64,000 bases of DNA from JACVRW01 sp963827065. GTDB taxonomy: Bacteria > Actinomycetota > Thermoleophilia > Solirubrobacterales > Thermoleophilaceae. The notes beneath the pieces were generated by a model. That model was not told the DNA's origin and ran no database searches. It saw only the letters and a program-made list of their open reading frames with translations. Where the stretch lies: assembly GCA_963827065.1 (NCBI GenBank), contig CAWGZM010000012.1:124001-188000 (forward strand), given 5' to 3'. How positions within the stretch are numbered: position 1 is the stretch's first letter; each line of letters begins with the position of its first letter. This document shows, one piece after another, positions 31,678-41,112 of this stretch. The translations under genes and the position numbers were made by a program.

Positions 31678-32469
31678 CCCGCCGCCTCGATCGCCTGGCC
31701 GACGAGGGCCGCCGTCAGGGCAGCGCGCTGCTCGTCTTCGACGAGCTCCGCCGCGAGCGCCGCGCCCTCGCGCGCCTCCGCGCCCCCGGCCAGCGCTCGC
31801 TCCGCCTCAGGCGCGCGCAGCGGCGTCCAGCCCGCCCCGAGCAGCGCGACAGCCGCGTGGCCGGGAGCGAGCACGACGGCCGCGCCCGCAACCGCGAAGT
31901 CGCCATGCGTCCGGGCGTACTCGCGAAAGGCACAGCGCGCCCCGGCGGGCAGCGCCGGCACCTCGATCTCGGCGAGCAGCTCGTCGGCCGCCAGCGAGGT
32001 GGTGAGCGGGCCGGCGAACAGCTCCGTCGCCCGGAGCGTGCGCGCCGCGCCCGCCGAGCGCACGTGAAAGCGCGCGTCCAGCGCCGTCAGCGCGACCGGC
32101 AGCTCCGCCGTCGGGTCCGCGTGGGCAACCGAGCCGCAGACTGTGCCGCGGCTGCGGATCTGCGGATGGCCGACGAGCCGCACCGCCTGCGCCAGCAGCG
32201 GCCAGCGCTCCGCCACGAGCTGGCGAGCGCTCGAGCTCCGCCTGGCGCGCCAGCGCGCCGATCCTCAGCGAGCCGTCCTCGTCCGCGCGGATGTAGGCGA
32301 GCTCCTCGATCCGGTTGATGTCGACGATCCGCTCGGGCCGCGCGAGCCGGAAGTTCAGGAGCGGCACGAGGCTCTGGCCGCCGGCGAGCACCTTCGCTTC
32401 GTCGTCGAGCAGGGCGAGCGCCTCGTCCACCGACGAGGGCGCCGAGTACTCGAACGGCGCCGGCTTCAC
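31674..32469 (-). pseudogene. Molybdenum hydroxylase FAD subunit (CoxM type), frameshifted
   Basis: The gene starts at GTG 32469 (VKPAPFEYSAPSSVDEAL) with the FAD-binding motif VLAGGQSLVPLLNFRLARP. Near 32221 one extra base breaks the frame after ARQAELERS. The remainder (AERWPLLAQAVRLVGHPQIR, GTVCGSVAHADPTAELP) reads on to 31674. The GTVCGSVAHADP block is the second FAD/pyrophosphate motif of CoxM. Corrected length is about 264 aa, slightly short but within range. Overlaps of 4 bp on both sides (coxL and coxS) show that the operon is compact and support an indel error rather than decay. Confidence 0.85.
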
Positions 32470-34640
32470 CGGCGCCTCCTGATCAGCACGACGGCGAGCG
32501 CCCCGGCTGCGAGCGCGCCAGCCACCACAAGTGCCCGCTCCGCGACGGGTCGCGCGGCCGCGACGACGTCGACACGCGGCACGGCGGCGGCCGGCGGCCC
32601 CTGCAGGGCACGCCACAGCTTGTCCTCCGTCCAGGGCGGGTTGAGCGAGGCGCCGCCGAGCGCCGCTGCGACCGCGTTGCCGACCGCGGCCGGCGTCCCG
32701 ATGGCGCCCCCCTCGCCGATTCCCTTCGCGCCGAGCGGGTTGAGAGGCGAGGGCGACTCGACGAAGGCGGCCGCGACCGGCGGCATCTCCGCCGCCGTCA
32801 TCAGGCTGTAGTCGAGGAAGGAAGCGGTAGTGAACTGGCCCTCCTCGTCATAGAGCGCCTCCTCCAGCAGGCATTCGCCGAGGCCCTGCGCCGTCCCGCC
32901 CAGCACCTGCCCCTCGGCGAGCAGCGGATTGACGATCGTGCCCGCGTCGTCCACCGCGGCGATCCGCAGCACGCGCAGCCGGCCCGTCGCGCGTTCGATC
33001 GCGACCACGGCCGCATAGGCCCCGGAGGAGAACACGAGCGGGGACTCGAAGCGCGCGCTGCCGCGGCGGCCGTCCTCGCTCGCCTCGAGGTCCTCGATCG
33101 CCCGTACGATCGCGGAGCCGGCCATCGCCACCGAGCGGCTGGCGAAGGTGCCGGTGCCGGCGGGGACGAGCGCCGAGTCGCCGAACTCCATCGCCACCGC
33201 ACTCACGTCGACGCCGAGCCGGTCGGCGGCGATCTGCGCGAACGTGGTCGCGTGGCCCTGCCCGTGCGGCGACGAGCTGCTTCGGATCCTGACCGTGCCG
33301 TCCTCGGCGCGCTCGACGTCGGCGCTCTCGAATTGCCCGCCCGAGCGTTCGACGTACATGCCGACACCGGTGGCGACGATTCGCGCCTCGTCGTCGGAGC
33401 GCTCTGGCCGGACCAGCTCGAGTGCGCGGTCGAGGCAGCGCTCGTAGTCGCCGGAGTCGTAGGTCCAGCCGAGCGGCGTCGCGTGCGGGAACTCCCGGAC
33501 GAGGTTGCGGCGGCGCAGCTCGACCGGGTCGATGCCGAGCTCACGGGCGGCGTCGTCCACCGCCCGCTCGACGAAGTACGCCGCCTCGGGCCGCCCCGCG
33601 CCGCGGTACGGCCCGGTCGGGACCTTGTTGGTGCGTCGCCCGCTCACCGCGACGTCGGCGGCGTCGAGCCGGTAGACGCCGCACATCAGCATCGCGGCGG
33701 TGTGCGGCGGCATCGCGGTCGTCGGCATCAGGTAGCCGCCGAGATCGGCGACGATGCGCGCACGGATCGCGAGCATCCGGCCCTCGCGCGTCAACGCCAG
33801 CTCGACGTCGGCGTGCATGCCCCGCCCCTGATAGGCGGCCATGAAGTTCTCGAGCCTGTCCTCCGCCCACTTGACCGGCCTGCGCTGCATCAGGGCGGCG
33901 ACGGCCACGACGCCCGCCTCGGGCGCCAGCACGCCCTTCGAGCCGAACGCGCCCCCCACGTCCGGGACGACCACGCGGATCGATTCGGGCGGCCGCTCCA
34001 GGACGTGCACGAGGTTGCGCAGCTGGCGGTGCGTGTCCTGCGCCGAGCACCACACCGTCAGCAGTCCCTCATCCGCGTCGTTGAAGGCGATCGCGCCGCG
34101 CGTCTCCATCGGCGCCGCCACGAGCCGCGGCATCGAGTAGTGGCCGCGCACCACGGCGTCGGCGGCCGCGAAGGCCCCCTCGACGTCGCCGCCCACTCGC
34201 TCCCAGCGCAGCAGGTCCTGGGTCGCCGCGTACGGGTCGACGACCGCGTCGAGCGGCTCGTACTCGATCTCGACGAGCTCGGCGGCGTCCTCCGCGAGGG
34301 CGCGCGATTCGGCCAGCACGGCCGCCACCGGCTGGCCCGCGTAACGGACCTCCTCGCCCGCGAGCAGCGGGTGCGGCTCGTCGGCGCCCCAGGCCCCCTC
34401 GGGCAGCTGGATCGGGAGCGCGCGGGCATGCTTTGCGACGTCCGCCGCGGTCAGCACCGCGGCCAGCCCGTCGGCCGAGTCCGGCGCCTCGATCCCGGTG
34501 ATGCGGGCGTGCGCGTGCGGACTGCGCACGAACGCCACGTGCAGCGCACCCTCCGGATCGATGTCGTCGAGGAAGCGGCTCCGGCCGCTCAGGACGCGCG
34601 CGTCCTCGGTCCGCGGCAGAGGACGGCCGACGAGGTTCAC
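32466..34640 (-). CDS. Molybdenum hydroxylase large subunit (CoxL type) with C-terminal membrane helix
   Basis: 724 aa from GTG 34640. Mo-cofactor subunit of the xanthine dehydrogenase family: the N-terminal a/b hammerhead (RTEDARVLSGRSRFLDDID), VPDVGGAFGSKG, the active-site loop GPYRGAGRPEAAYFVE (form II-like, not the AYXCSFR of true CO dehydrogenase), and GAKGIGEGGAIGTPAAVGNA with the catalytic Glu. It should hydroxylate a carbon next to N in a heterocycle or an aldehyde. Unusually, the protein ends in a predicted transmembrane helix (about 703-720) followed by RRRR, which would anchor the complex to the inner face of the membrane. It is co-transcribed with coxM, coxS and the importer genes. 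Confidence 0.93.
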   Translation of the reverse strand: MNLVGRPLPRTEDARVLSGRSRFLDDIDPEGALHVAFVRSPHAHARITGIEAPDSADGLAAVLTAADVAKHARALPIQLPEGAWGADEPHPLLAGEEVRYAGQPVAAVLAESRALAEDAAELVEIEYEPLDAVVDPYAATQDLLRWERVGGDVEGAFAAADAVVRGHYSMPRLVAAPMETRGAIAFNDADEGLLTVWCSAQDTHRQLRNLVHVLERPPESIRVVVPDVGGAFGSKGVLAPEAGVVAVAALMQRRPVKWAEDRLENFMAAYQGRGMHADVELALTREGRMLAIRARIVADLGGYLMPTTAMPPHTAAMLMCGVYRLDAADVAVSGRRTNKVPTGPYRGAGRPEAAYFVERAVDDAARELGIDPVELRRRNLVREFPHATPLGWTYDSGDYERCLDRALELVRPERSDDEARIVATGVGMYVERSGGQFESADVERAEDGTVRIRSSSSPHGQGHATTFAQIAADRLGVDVSAVAMEFGDSALVPAGTGTFASRSVAMAGSAIVRAIEDLEASEDGRRGSARFESPLVFSSGAYAAVVAIERATGRLRVLRIAAVDDAGTIVNPLLAEGQVLGGTAQGLGECLLEEALYDEEGQFTTASFLDYSLMTAAEMPPVAAAFVESPSPLNPLGAKGIGEGGAIGTPAAVGNAVAAALGGASLNPPWTEDKLWRALQGPPAAAVPRVDVVAAARPVAERALVVAGALAAGALAVVLIRRRR

Positions 34641-34641
34641 G

Positions 34642-35610
34642 TCAACCGGCGGCGATCCGGATCACGAGCTTGCGGTTCGGCGACTCCGCCTGCCGCTCCC
34701 AGGAGGCCGCGACGTCGTCGAGCGGGGTCACGTCGTGGTCGATCGCGAGCCGCCCGGCGGCAACGTCGTCGAGCAGCGAGCGGTAGACGACCGCCTTCTG
34801 CGGCACCGGCGTCCAGCCCGACGAGATCGCGTGGATGGCGCCCTGCCGGTTACGGACCTTGTCGAGCGGCAGCTGGACATCCACCCCTGCGGACTGGCCG
34901 ACGTTGACGTGGCGGCCGTGGTCGGCGAGCACGGTGAGCGCCGCCATCGCGGGCGGACCCCAGAGCGGGTCGATCACCACATCCAGCGGGCCTGCGGCGG
35001 CTTCCTCGAACTCGTCCGCGAGCCCCTCTCCCGCGAGCGTGACCGCAGCGTCGGCACCCAGCTCGAGCGCCCGCGCCAAGCCCTCGCGGCTGCGGCCCGC
35101 GGCGACTACCCGGCCGGCGCCCCGCGCCCGTGCGAGCTGGACCGCGGCCTGCCCGACGGCGCCCGTGGCCGCCAGGACCAGCACGCGCTCGCCGCCCCCG
35201 ATCGCCGCCCGGTCGATCGCAAGCGCGGCCGTGATCCCCACGACGCCGAGCGCCGCCGCGTGGGCGTCGTCCACCGCGTCGGGCAACTCGACCAGCGAGT
35301 CCTCCTCGACCGCCGCGAGCTCTGCAAGCGTGCCGTGGCGGCCGAAGCCCGGCAGCGCCGCCGGCTCGAAGCGCACGCGCGTGCCGGGCGCCAGCCGGTC
35401 GGACTCGACGACGCGCCCGGCGCCCTCCACTCCGGGCACGTAGGGCGGCTCCGGGCGCCGGGCGAAGCTGCCCGACGCGACGCGGATCTCGATCGGGTTG
35501 AGCGGCGCCGCGGCGACCTCGACTAGCGCCTCGCCCGCCCCGCGCGCCGGCCGCTCCCATTCCCCCGGCCGCGGCGCCGAGCCGACCTCCTCGACGACGG
35601 CGGCGCGCAT
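34642..35610 (-). CDS. Zinc-free MDR oxidoreductase (quinone-reductase-like), paralogue of 27375-28382
   Basis: 322 aa from ATG 35610. GroES-like domain with PYVPGVEGAGRVVESDRLAP and Rossmann domain with LAATGAVGQAAVQLARARGA. No zinc-binding cysteine cluster is present. It probably reduces an activated C=C or quinone with NADPH. One base separates its stop from coxL, and its ATG shares a base with the stop of the Gfo/Idh gene (TGATG), so translation is coupled within the operon. Similarity to the MDR protein in the other operator-controlled operon suggests that both act on related intermediates. Confidence 0.9.
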   Translation of the reverse strand: MRAAVVEEVGSAPRPGEWERPARGAGEALVEVAAAPLNPIEIRVASGSFARRPEPPYVPGVEGAGRVVESDRLAPGTRVRFEPAALPGFGRHGTLAELAAVEEDSLVELPDAVDDAHAAALGVVGITAALAIDRAAIGGGERVLVLAATGAVGQAAVQLARARGAGRVVAAGRSREGLARALELGADAAVTLAGEGLADEFEEAAAGPLDVVIDPLWGPPAMAALTVLADHGRHVNVGQSAGVDVQLPLDKVRNRQGAIHAISSGWTPVPQKAVVYRSLLDDVAAGRLAIDHDVTPLDDVAASWERQAESPNRKLVIRIAAG

Positions 35611-36584
35611 CACGCGACCGCCGTGCGCCGCTCGCCGAGCGCCTCGAGCACGCTGCCCAGCGCGGCGAGGCCCTCGGCCGCCCCCGTCTCGATCACCGCC
35701 TCGCCGCGTATGCAGGCGCCGAACTCGGCGAGCTCCTCGGCGAGCATGTCGCGCTCGCGGAACTCGACAGGCTCGCCGTTCAGGGTCAGATCGGTGGCGC
35801 CGTCGAGTGCGGGCGCGTCCGGCCAAACCGAGAAGTCGGTCCGGTAGTCGAGCACGCCCTCGCTCCCGTACAGCCGCAGCGACAGTGTCTTGGGCGACAC
35901 ATAGCTGCCGGTCACGACGCCCAGCGCACCCGACCGGAACTCGAGCGTGACCACCCCGACGTCGTCGATGTCCGCGACCGCGTGCACGTGCTCGAAGCTG
36001 CCGCTCGCCCGCGCGACCGGCCCGAGCCAGTAGGCCAGCGTGTCGATGTGGTGGATGCCGAGTTGCATGATCGGCCCGCCCGGGTTGCGTGCTCGCTGCG
36101 CGCGCCAGGCGCCGGGCTTGAAGCTGCCCGGCAGCGACATGTTCGCCTCGGCGAGCACGACCTCGCCGAGTGCACCCGTCTCGATCAGCTCGCGCGTGCG
36201 GCGCGCCGCACCGAGCCGGCGGAAGGCGTGCCCGACCATGAGCGCCACGCCCCCGTCGGCGCAGGCGTCGCGCATCCGCTCGCCGGCCTCGAGCGTGTCG
36301 GCGATTGGCTTCTCGACGAACACGTGGCGCCCGCGCGCGGCGCATGCGAGCGTCTGCTCCTCGTGCGTGTCGTTGGGCGTGGCGAGCACCACTCCCTCGA
36401 CTGCCGGGTGCCCGACCGCCTCATCGAATGAGTCCGCGGCGAGGCAGCCGAAGCGCTCGGCGAACGCTGCCCGCTTCTCCTCGCTGCGGCTGTGGCAGGT
36501 GACTATCTCGAGCCCGGCCCGCTGCGCGGCGGCCGCCAGCCGCGGCGCCCACATGCCCGTCCCGACGATCGCGATGCCCGTCAT
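35610..36584 (-). CDS. Gfo/Idh/MocA-family oxidoreductase
   Basis: 324 aa. N-terminal NAD(P) Rossmann motif (IAIVGTGMWAPRLAAAAQRA), the family signature VFVEKPIADTLEAGERM with the conserved EKP lysine, and a C-terminal alpha/beta domain with GGPIMQLGIHHIDTLAYWLG supplying the catalytic histidine region (DXXXH-like). Members oxidise or reduce sugars, inositols and other cyclic polyols, or act on biliverdin-like rings. It overlaps the upstream alpha/beta hydrolase gene by 4 bp. The substrate is unknown, and context suggests an intermediate of the operon's pathway. Confidence 0.9.
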   Translation of the reverse strand: MTGIAIVGTGMWAPRLAAAAQRAGLEIVTCHSRSEEKRAAFAERFGCLAADSFDEAVGHPAVEGVVLATPNDTHEEQTLACAARGRHVFVEKPIADTLEAGERMRDACADGGVALMVGHAFRRLGAARRTRELIETGALGEVVLAEANMSLPGSFKPGAWRAQRARNPGGPIMQLGIHHIDTLAYWLGPVARASGSFEHVHAVADIDDVGVVTLEFRSGALGVVTGSYVSPKTLSLRLYGSEGVLDYRTDFSVWPDAPALDGATDLTLNGEPVEFRERDMLAEELAEFGACIRGEAVIETGAAEGLAALGSVLEALGERRTAVA

Positions 36585-37633
36585 CCGAGCTGCTCGCGCA
36601 TCCAGTCGGCCGCCAGCGGGCGCGTCTTGTAGGGCACGTTCGCGCAGCCGTGGTTGCCGTCCTCGTGCAGGACGAAGGTCCCGCCGGGCGCCTCGCGCGC
36701 GCCGCGCTCGGTCTGCTCCCAGGGGATCAGCCGGTCGAGCTTGCCCGTGATCGCGAGGTAGGGCTTGTCGAGCTTGTCGGCGACGCCCGCGAGGTCGAGC
36801 GCCGACGCCTTCTCGCGGCCCTCCTCCTCGTCCGCCGAGAACGATTTGGCCGTGAAGGTCTCGCGCGTGAGCGGCGGCAGATCGTCCCAGATCTCGGCGA
36901 AGTTGTACGGACCGCTGAGTCCCGCCACGGCCTTGAGACGCGGCTCGAAGGCGCCCGCCCGCGGCGCGTAGTACCCGCCCAGCGATACGCCGAGGGCGCC
37001 CACCCGGTCCAGGTCCACCCTGCGCCCGTCGAGCGAGTCGAGCAGCGCCGCCACCGCCACCTCGTAGTCGGGCCTGATCGGAAGGTCGTAGCCGCTCTCG
37101 CCCTGACCCGGGCCGTCGAGCGAGGCCGTCGCCATGCCGCGCTCGAGGAAGACGTCCTCGAGCCGCAGGAACTCCTCCTTGGTCGAGTCGAGCCCCGGTA
37201 TCAGCACGACGAGCGGCGGCCGCTCCTCGCCCGCCGGTAGGCGCAGGTTCGCGATGACGCGGCCTCCGTCGAGCGGCGCCTCGATGCGCTCGGCGCCCGT
37301 GTCGAGCAGCTCGTGCGCCTTCAAGAGCGCCTCGACCGCACGGTCGGCGGCGGCCCGGCTCCGCTCCGCGTCGACGACCCAGACGAACTTCGCGAAGTGG
37401 AAGCACACGGCCGCGCGCGCCCAGGCCTGGCCCGCGCTCCGGCGGTGGCCCCTCTCCTCCGCCTCTCGTCCGAGCTCGACGTGCTTCTCCCCCGTCTCGC
37501 ACCAGGCGCCGAGCCACTCGTCCCAGGTCTCGACGCGTGCCGTCGTCGTGAGGAAGTCGTTGTAGTCGACCCCCGCCTGGATGAAGCGCGGCGCCCAGTG
37601 GTCAATGGCTGCCTGCACGCGCGCGTCCGGCAC
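36581..37633 (-). CDS. Alpha/beta hydrolase, 2,6-dihydroxypseudooxynicotine hydrolase-like (FrsA-like)
   Basis: 350 aa from GTG 37633. An N-terminal helical domain (about 1-125, VDYNDFLTTTARVETWDEWL) precedes a hydrolase core: oxyanion region VVLIPGLDSTKEEFLR, nucleophile elbow GVSLGGYYAPR (Ser), acid ITGKLDRLIPW (Asp) and base DGNHGCANV (His). This architecture and motif set is that of 2,6-dihydroxypseudooxynicotine hydrolase and relatives, which cleave C-C bonds of ring-derived ketones, and of FrsA-like esterases. The neighbouring Mo hydroxylase fits a hydroxylate-then-cleave logic. A nicotine role is not claimed. It overlaps the upstream flavoprotein gene by 32 bp. Confidence 0.9.
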   Translation of the reverse strand: MPDARVQAAIDHWAPRFIQAGVDYNDFLTTTARVETWDEWLGAWCETGEKHVELGREAEERGHRRSAGQAWARAAVCFHFAKFVWVVDAERSRAAADRAVEALLKAHELLDTGAERIEAPLDGGRVIANLRLPAGEERPPLVVLIPGLDSTKEEFLRLEDVFLERGMATASLDGPGQGESGYDLPIRPDYEVAVAALLDSLDGRRVDLDRVGALGVSLGGYYAPRAGAFEPRLKAVAGLSGPYNFAEIWDDLPPLTRETFTAKSFSADEEEGREKASALDLAGVADKLDKPYLAITGKLDRLIPWEQTERGAREAPGGTFVLHEDGNHGCANVPYKTRPLAADWMREQLG

Positions 37634-39212
37634 CGCTCATCACCTCCTCGGGGTCGTGGCCGAGGTCGCTCAGCATCACCGTCGCCGCGTTGCGGCCAGG
37701 CACGCCGGTGATCGAGCCGCCCACGCTGGTCGTGCCGCCGGTCTGGTAGAGCCCCGGGATCGGCATGCGGTGGTCCGCCCAGCCCGGCACGGGGCGCAGC
37801 TTGCCGCTGAACGCGTAGCTGCGGTCGCCGCCGTGGAAGGCCCCCTGGATCATGTGCCTGTTGCCCGCCTGGATGTCTTCCGGGCTCTTGACGTAGCGCT
37901 CGATGACATGCTCCTCGGCGAGGCCGGGGATGAAGCGGCGCACGTATTCGAGCTGGCGGTCGGCGATCGTCTCCTTGTGCTCGTCCCAGCTCGCCACGCC
38001 GTCCGGCAGGTCCCAGGTCTGCGGCGACAGCAGCTTCACCGTGTGGTGGCCCGCGGGCGCGCGGTCGCGGTCGATGAGCGTCGGCGTCGCGACGAGCAGC
38101 CAGGGCACGCCCTGGTCGTAGGGGCGCCGGTCACGGACGGCGCGGCCCAGCTCGAGCACCTCCTCGGGCCAGCCGACGGAGCCCGCCGACACGGCGCCGA
38201 TCGGCCCGTTCGGGGTCTCGAAGAGCGGTGCCTCCGTTGTCACGAAGTAAGCCGCCATGCCCGAGATGCCGACGTCGTACATCTCCGCGCCGTAGAGGAA
38301 CTCCTCGCCCCAGGCCTCCGCCGGTGCCAGCTTCACGAGCTCCTTGACGTGAATCGTCGAGAGCACCGCGGTGCGCGCCATGTGGCGCTCGCCGTCCTCG
38401 GTGACGACGCCCGTGCAGCGGCCGTCCTCGAGCACGAGCTCCGTCACGAGGCGGTCGCACAGGACGGTCGCGCCATGGTCCTCGAGGAACGCCACCAGGG
38501 CCTGCGTGAGCGAGCCCGACCCGCCGCGCGGGATCGACCAGCTGCGGCGCTGGCGGCCGAAGATGATCGAATAGGCGAGCGTTCCGGTGCCGGCGGCGTC
38601 GAGCGGCACGAGCGTCTGGAACGCCTGCCAGCACATGAACGCACGCACGTGACGGCTCTCGAACTCGTGCCTGATCACATCCCAGGCGCTGATCGCGTTG
38701 CGCCGCAGCCAGATGCGCCCGCGCGGGTGCTCGAGCAGCATCTCCTCAAGCGAGGGGCCGAAGCCGGGCGGCGTCACGCGCGCGCGGCCGAAGATCTCCT
38801 TGACGTCGTCGTACTCGCCGATCATGCGCCGGTAGGCGGCCGCGTCGGCCGCGGAGAAGCGCTCGATCTCCTCGCAGGTGCGGCCGAGATCCATCCACAT
38901 CGTCAGCTGCTCGCCGTCCGGGAAGACGACGTGCCCGACCGGGTCGGGCTCGAGGTACTGGAGCCCGTAGTCCGCCTGCAGCCCCAGCTCGTCCTTCAGC
39001 AGCAGCGGGTTGACCCGGATCAACGTGTGCCCGGTGGAGCACGAGTCGATCCGGTAACCGGCCCCGAGCAGCTCCTCCGTGGCGGCGCCTCCGCCCGGGA
39101 TCGAACGGGCGTCGAGCACGAGGCACTCGTATCCCGCGCGGGCCAGGTAGGCGGCCGTGATCAGGCTGTTGTGGCCGCCGCCCGCGACGACCACGTCGGC
39201 GGTGCGGGTCAT
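37602..39212 (-). CDS. CrtI/phytoene-desaturase-like FAD oxidoreductase
   Basis: 536 aa from ATG 39212. N-terminal dinucleotide motif VVVAGGGHNSLITAAYLARA, then LVLDARSIPGGGAATEEL, and a C-terminal FAD block GLYQTGGTTSVGGSITGVPG, which place it among the phytoene desaturase-like/NAD(P)-FAD amine oxidase-fold proteins. There are no carotenoid genes nearby. In this operon it more probably oxidises or isomerises a ring intermediate. The start overlaps the ACMSD-like gene stop (ATGA), and the 3' end overlaps the hydrolase gene by 32 bp, a long overlap that implies tight translational coupling. Confidence 0.88.
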   Translation of the reverse strand: MTRTADVVVAGGGHNSLITAAYLARAGYECLVLDARSIPGGGAATEELLGAGYRIDSCSTGHTLIRVNPLLLKDELGLQADYGLQYLEPDPVGHVVFPDGEQLTMWMDLGRTCEEIERFSAADAAAYRRMIGEYDDVKEIFGRARVTPPGFGPSLEEMLLEHPRGRIWLRRNAISAWDVIRHEFESRHVRAFMCWQAFQTLVPLDAAGTGTLAYSIIFGRQRRSWSIPRGGSGSLTQALVAFLEDHGATVLCDRLVTELVLEDGRCTGVVTEDGERHMARTAVLSTIHVKELVKLAPAEAWGEEFLYGAEMYDVGISGMAAYFVTTEAPLFETPNGPIGAVSAGSVGWPEEVLELGRAVRDRRPYDQGVPWLLVATPTLIDRDRAPAGHHTVKLLSPQTWDLPDGVASWDEHKETIADRQLEYVRRFIPGLAEEHVIERYVKSPEDIQAGNRHMIQGAFHGGDRSYAFSGKLRPVPGWADHRMPIPGLYQTGGTTSVGGSITGVPGRNAATVMLSDLGHDPEEVMSGAGRARAGSH

Positions 39213-40219
39213 CGGATCATCTCCTCCTCCGGGGCGGGCTCGAGCAAGCGCGTGGCGTTGCCGGCGAGGATGGCCTCCTCGGCCTCCGCGCCGAGGCCCG
39301 CCGCACGCACGCTGTCGGCCGCGCGCTCGTCGCCCATGTCGAACGGATAGTCGGACCCGAGCAGGACCCGCTCGGCGCCGGCGAACTCCACCAACGCGCG
39401 CAGGATCTCGGGATCGTGGGTGATCGTGTCGTAGTGGAAGCGCCGCAGCGACTCCTCGGGCGACTCGGAGAGCCGCGACCGTGCGTGCGGCTGGAAGCCG
39501 TGAGCGTGTTCGAGGCGCCCGCGCAACGCCAGGATGGCGCCGCCGCCGTGCGCCAGCAGCACGCGCAGGCGCGGGTGTCGCTCCATCAGGCCTGCCATGA
39601 CCATGTGAGCGGCGGTGACGGTCGTCTCGAGCGGGTTGCCGACCGTGTTCCAGAGGTAGTACTCGCGGAAGGCCTCGGCGTCGAAGCCGCGCGTCGTCGG
39701 GTGGATGAAGACGAGCGCGCCCGTGCGCTCGACCGCCTCCCAAAGGAGCTCGAAGCGCTCGTCGCCCAGGTAGGTGCCGCGCACGCTCGCGGCGACCTCG
39801 ATGCCGCTGAGGACGCCCTCCCCCATGAGCCGCTCGAGCTCACGCACGGCGAGCGCCGGATTCTGGAGCGGGACCGTGCCGAGCGCGGCGACACGCTCCG
39901 GATACGCGCGCACCAGCCCGGCGAGCGCCTCGTTCTGGATGCGCCCGCGGCGCAGCGCCTCGGCGGGGTCGGCGTCGTACCAGAGCAGGGGCACCCAGGG
40001 CGAGAGCACGATCCTGTCGACGCCGGCCGCGTCCTGCGCCGCGAGGATCGCGTCCACGTCGACGAACTCGCCGATCGCCGAGCGGATCGGGCGCCCGTCG
40101 AGCTCCACGATCTGAGCGCCGTTGTCGTCGCGGTACACGCGCGGGCGCCAGGACTCGGCGGGGGCCGCGTCGCGGCAGATCTCCGGAACGATCACGTGGG
40201 CGTGCGCGTCGACGGTCAC
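39209..40219 (-). CDS. ACMSD-like amidohydrolase/decarboxylase
   Basis: 336 aa from GTG 40219. TIM-barrel metal site: HxH in VDAHAHVIVP, His in LVFIHPTTRG, His in VLLAHGGGAI and Asp in LLGSDYPFDMGD, the order seen in 2-amino-3-carboxymuconate-6-semialdehyde decarboxylase and 5-carboxyvanillate/resorcylate decarboxylases. It probably decarboxylates or hydrolyses an aromatic or ring-opened carboxylate using one Zn/Mn. The gene is 4 bp from the EamA gene and overlaps the CrtI-like gene by 4 bp. It is one of the better hints that the pathway handles ring compounds. Confidence 0.9.
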   Translation of the reverse strand: MTVDAHAHVIVPEICRDAAPAESWRPRVYRDDNGAQIVELDGRPIRSAIGEFVDVDAILAAQDAAGVDRIVLSPWVPLLWYDADPAEALRRGRIQNEALAGLVRAYPERVAALGTVPLQNPALAVRELERLMGEGVLSGIEVAASVRGTYLGDERFELLWEAVERTGALVFIHPTTRGFDAEAFREYYLWNTVGNPLETTVTAAHMVMAGLMERHPRLRVLLAHGGGAILALRGRLEHAHGFQPHARSRLSESPEESLRRFHYDTITHDPEILRALVEFAGAERVLLGSDYPFDMGDERAADSVRAAGLGAEAEEAILAGNATRLLEPAPEEEMIR

Positions 40220-40223
40220 CGGC

Positions 40224-41105
40224 TCACTCCACCGCGATCAGAATCAGCGAGCCGGCGATCACGAGGCCCGCGCCGATCCACACGCGCGCCGTGACCGCCT
40301 CCGACCTCTTGTCGGCGAACAGCGGCGCGAGCAGCAGCACGGTCGGCACCGTGAGCAGCATGAGCGCCAGCACGACCCCGACGGGGCTGAGGCCGAGCGC
40401 CTCGAAGCGCCACCAGGTGGCGATCGCGACGATCGCCCCCGCGAGCATCTTCCAGGCCAGTCCGGCGCTCGACATGTCGCGCGGCGACGCCCGGCCCCCG
40501 GACGCCAGCAACGTGACCATCCCATACGCGAGCGCGGACGAGACGAGCCCGATCGCCACCCCGAGCAGCGGCGCGTCGATCTCCTCGAGGCCCTCGATCG
40601 TGAAGATCGGGCTGAGCGCCCACAGAAACGCCGTGGCGAGCCCGAAGCGCGCGTCGCTCCAGTGCATCCCCGCCATCGCGGCCGGGGACGACACGGTGAG
40701 CGCGCCGGCCACCATCACCACGATCCCGATCCAGGCCTCCGCCGGCGGCAGCTCCCCATATACGACCGCTGCGATCGCAATCCCCCACAGCGGCACGGTT
40801 GCGAGCAGCGGCGCCGTGCGCGCCGCCCCGATGCGGTGCTGGCTCGTGTTGAGCAGCGTCCAGCCAAAGAAGAAGTGGACCGCGCCGGCGATCGTGAAGC
40901 TCACGATCGCCCACGCGGTCAGGTCGTCGACGAGCGCCAGCTCCCCAGTGGCGGCACAGACGACGACTGAGACAAGCGCTGCTGTCACCAGCTGCAGGAA
41001 GGTCGACACGTAGATGTCGTCCAGCTGCCGAACGGCACGGACGTTCAGCGCCTGGAAGAGCCCGAATCCCAGGCCGGACGCGGCCGCCCATATGACGCCG
41101 CTCAC
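40224..41105 (-). CDS. EamA/DMT-family permease
   Basis: 293 aa from GTG 41105. About ten hydrophobic helices arranged as two EamA repeats (for example LVTAALVSVVVCAATGELAL in repeat 1 and VVLALMLLTVPTVLLLAPLF in repeat 2). Drug/metabolite transporters of this family usually export or exchange small metabolites. Within the operon it may export an intermediate or act as a second route for the substrate. No motif gives specificity. It is 7 bp from the DapA-like gene and 4 bp from the ACMSD-like gene. Confidence 0.87.
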   Translation of the reverse strand: MSGVIWAAASGLGFGLFQALNVRAVRQLDDIYVSTFLQLVTAALVSVVVCAATGELALVDDLTAWAIVSFTIAGAVHFFFGWTLLNTSQHRIGAARTAPLLATVPLWGIAIAAVVYGELPPAEAWIGIVVMVAGALTVSSPAAMAGMHWSDARFGLATAFLWALSPIFTIEGLEEIDAPLLGVAIGLVSSALAYGMVTLLASGGRASPRDMSSAGLAWKMLAGAIVAIATWWRFEALGLSPVGVVLALMLLTVPTVLLLAPLFADKRSEAVTARVWIGAGLVIAGSLILIAVE

Positions 41106-41112
41106 GCCGCAT

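Noticed and set aside
32466..34640. Calling coxL an aerobic CO dehydrogenase
   Set aside because: The active-site loop is GPYRGAGR, lacking the AYXCSFR motif of true form I CO dehydrogenase.
31192..37633. Calling the operon a nicotine-degradation cluster
   Set aside because: The Mo hydroxylase and DHPON-hydrolase-like protein recall the pAO1 pathway, but no 6-hydroxynicotine oxidase or other specific gene is present and both families are broad.
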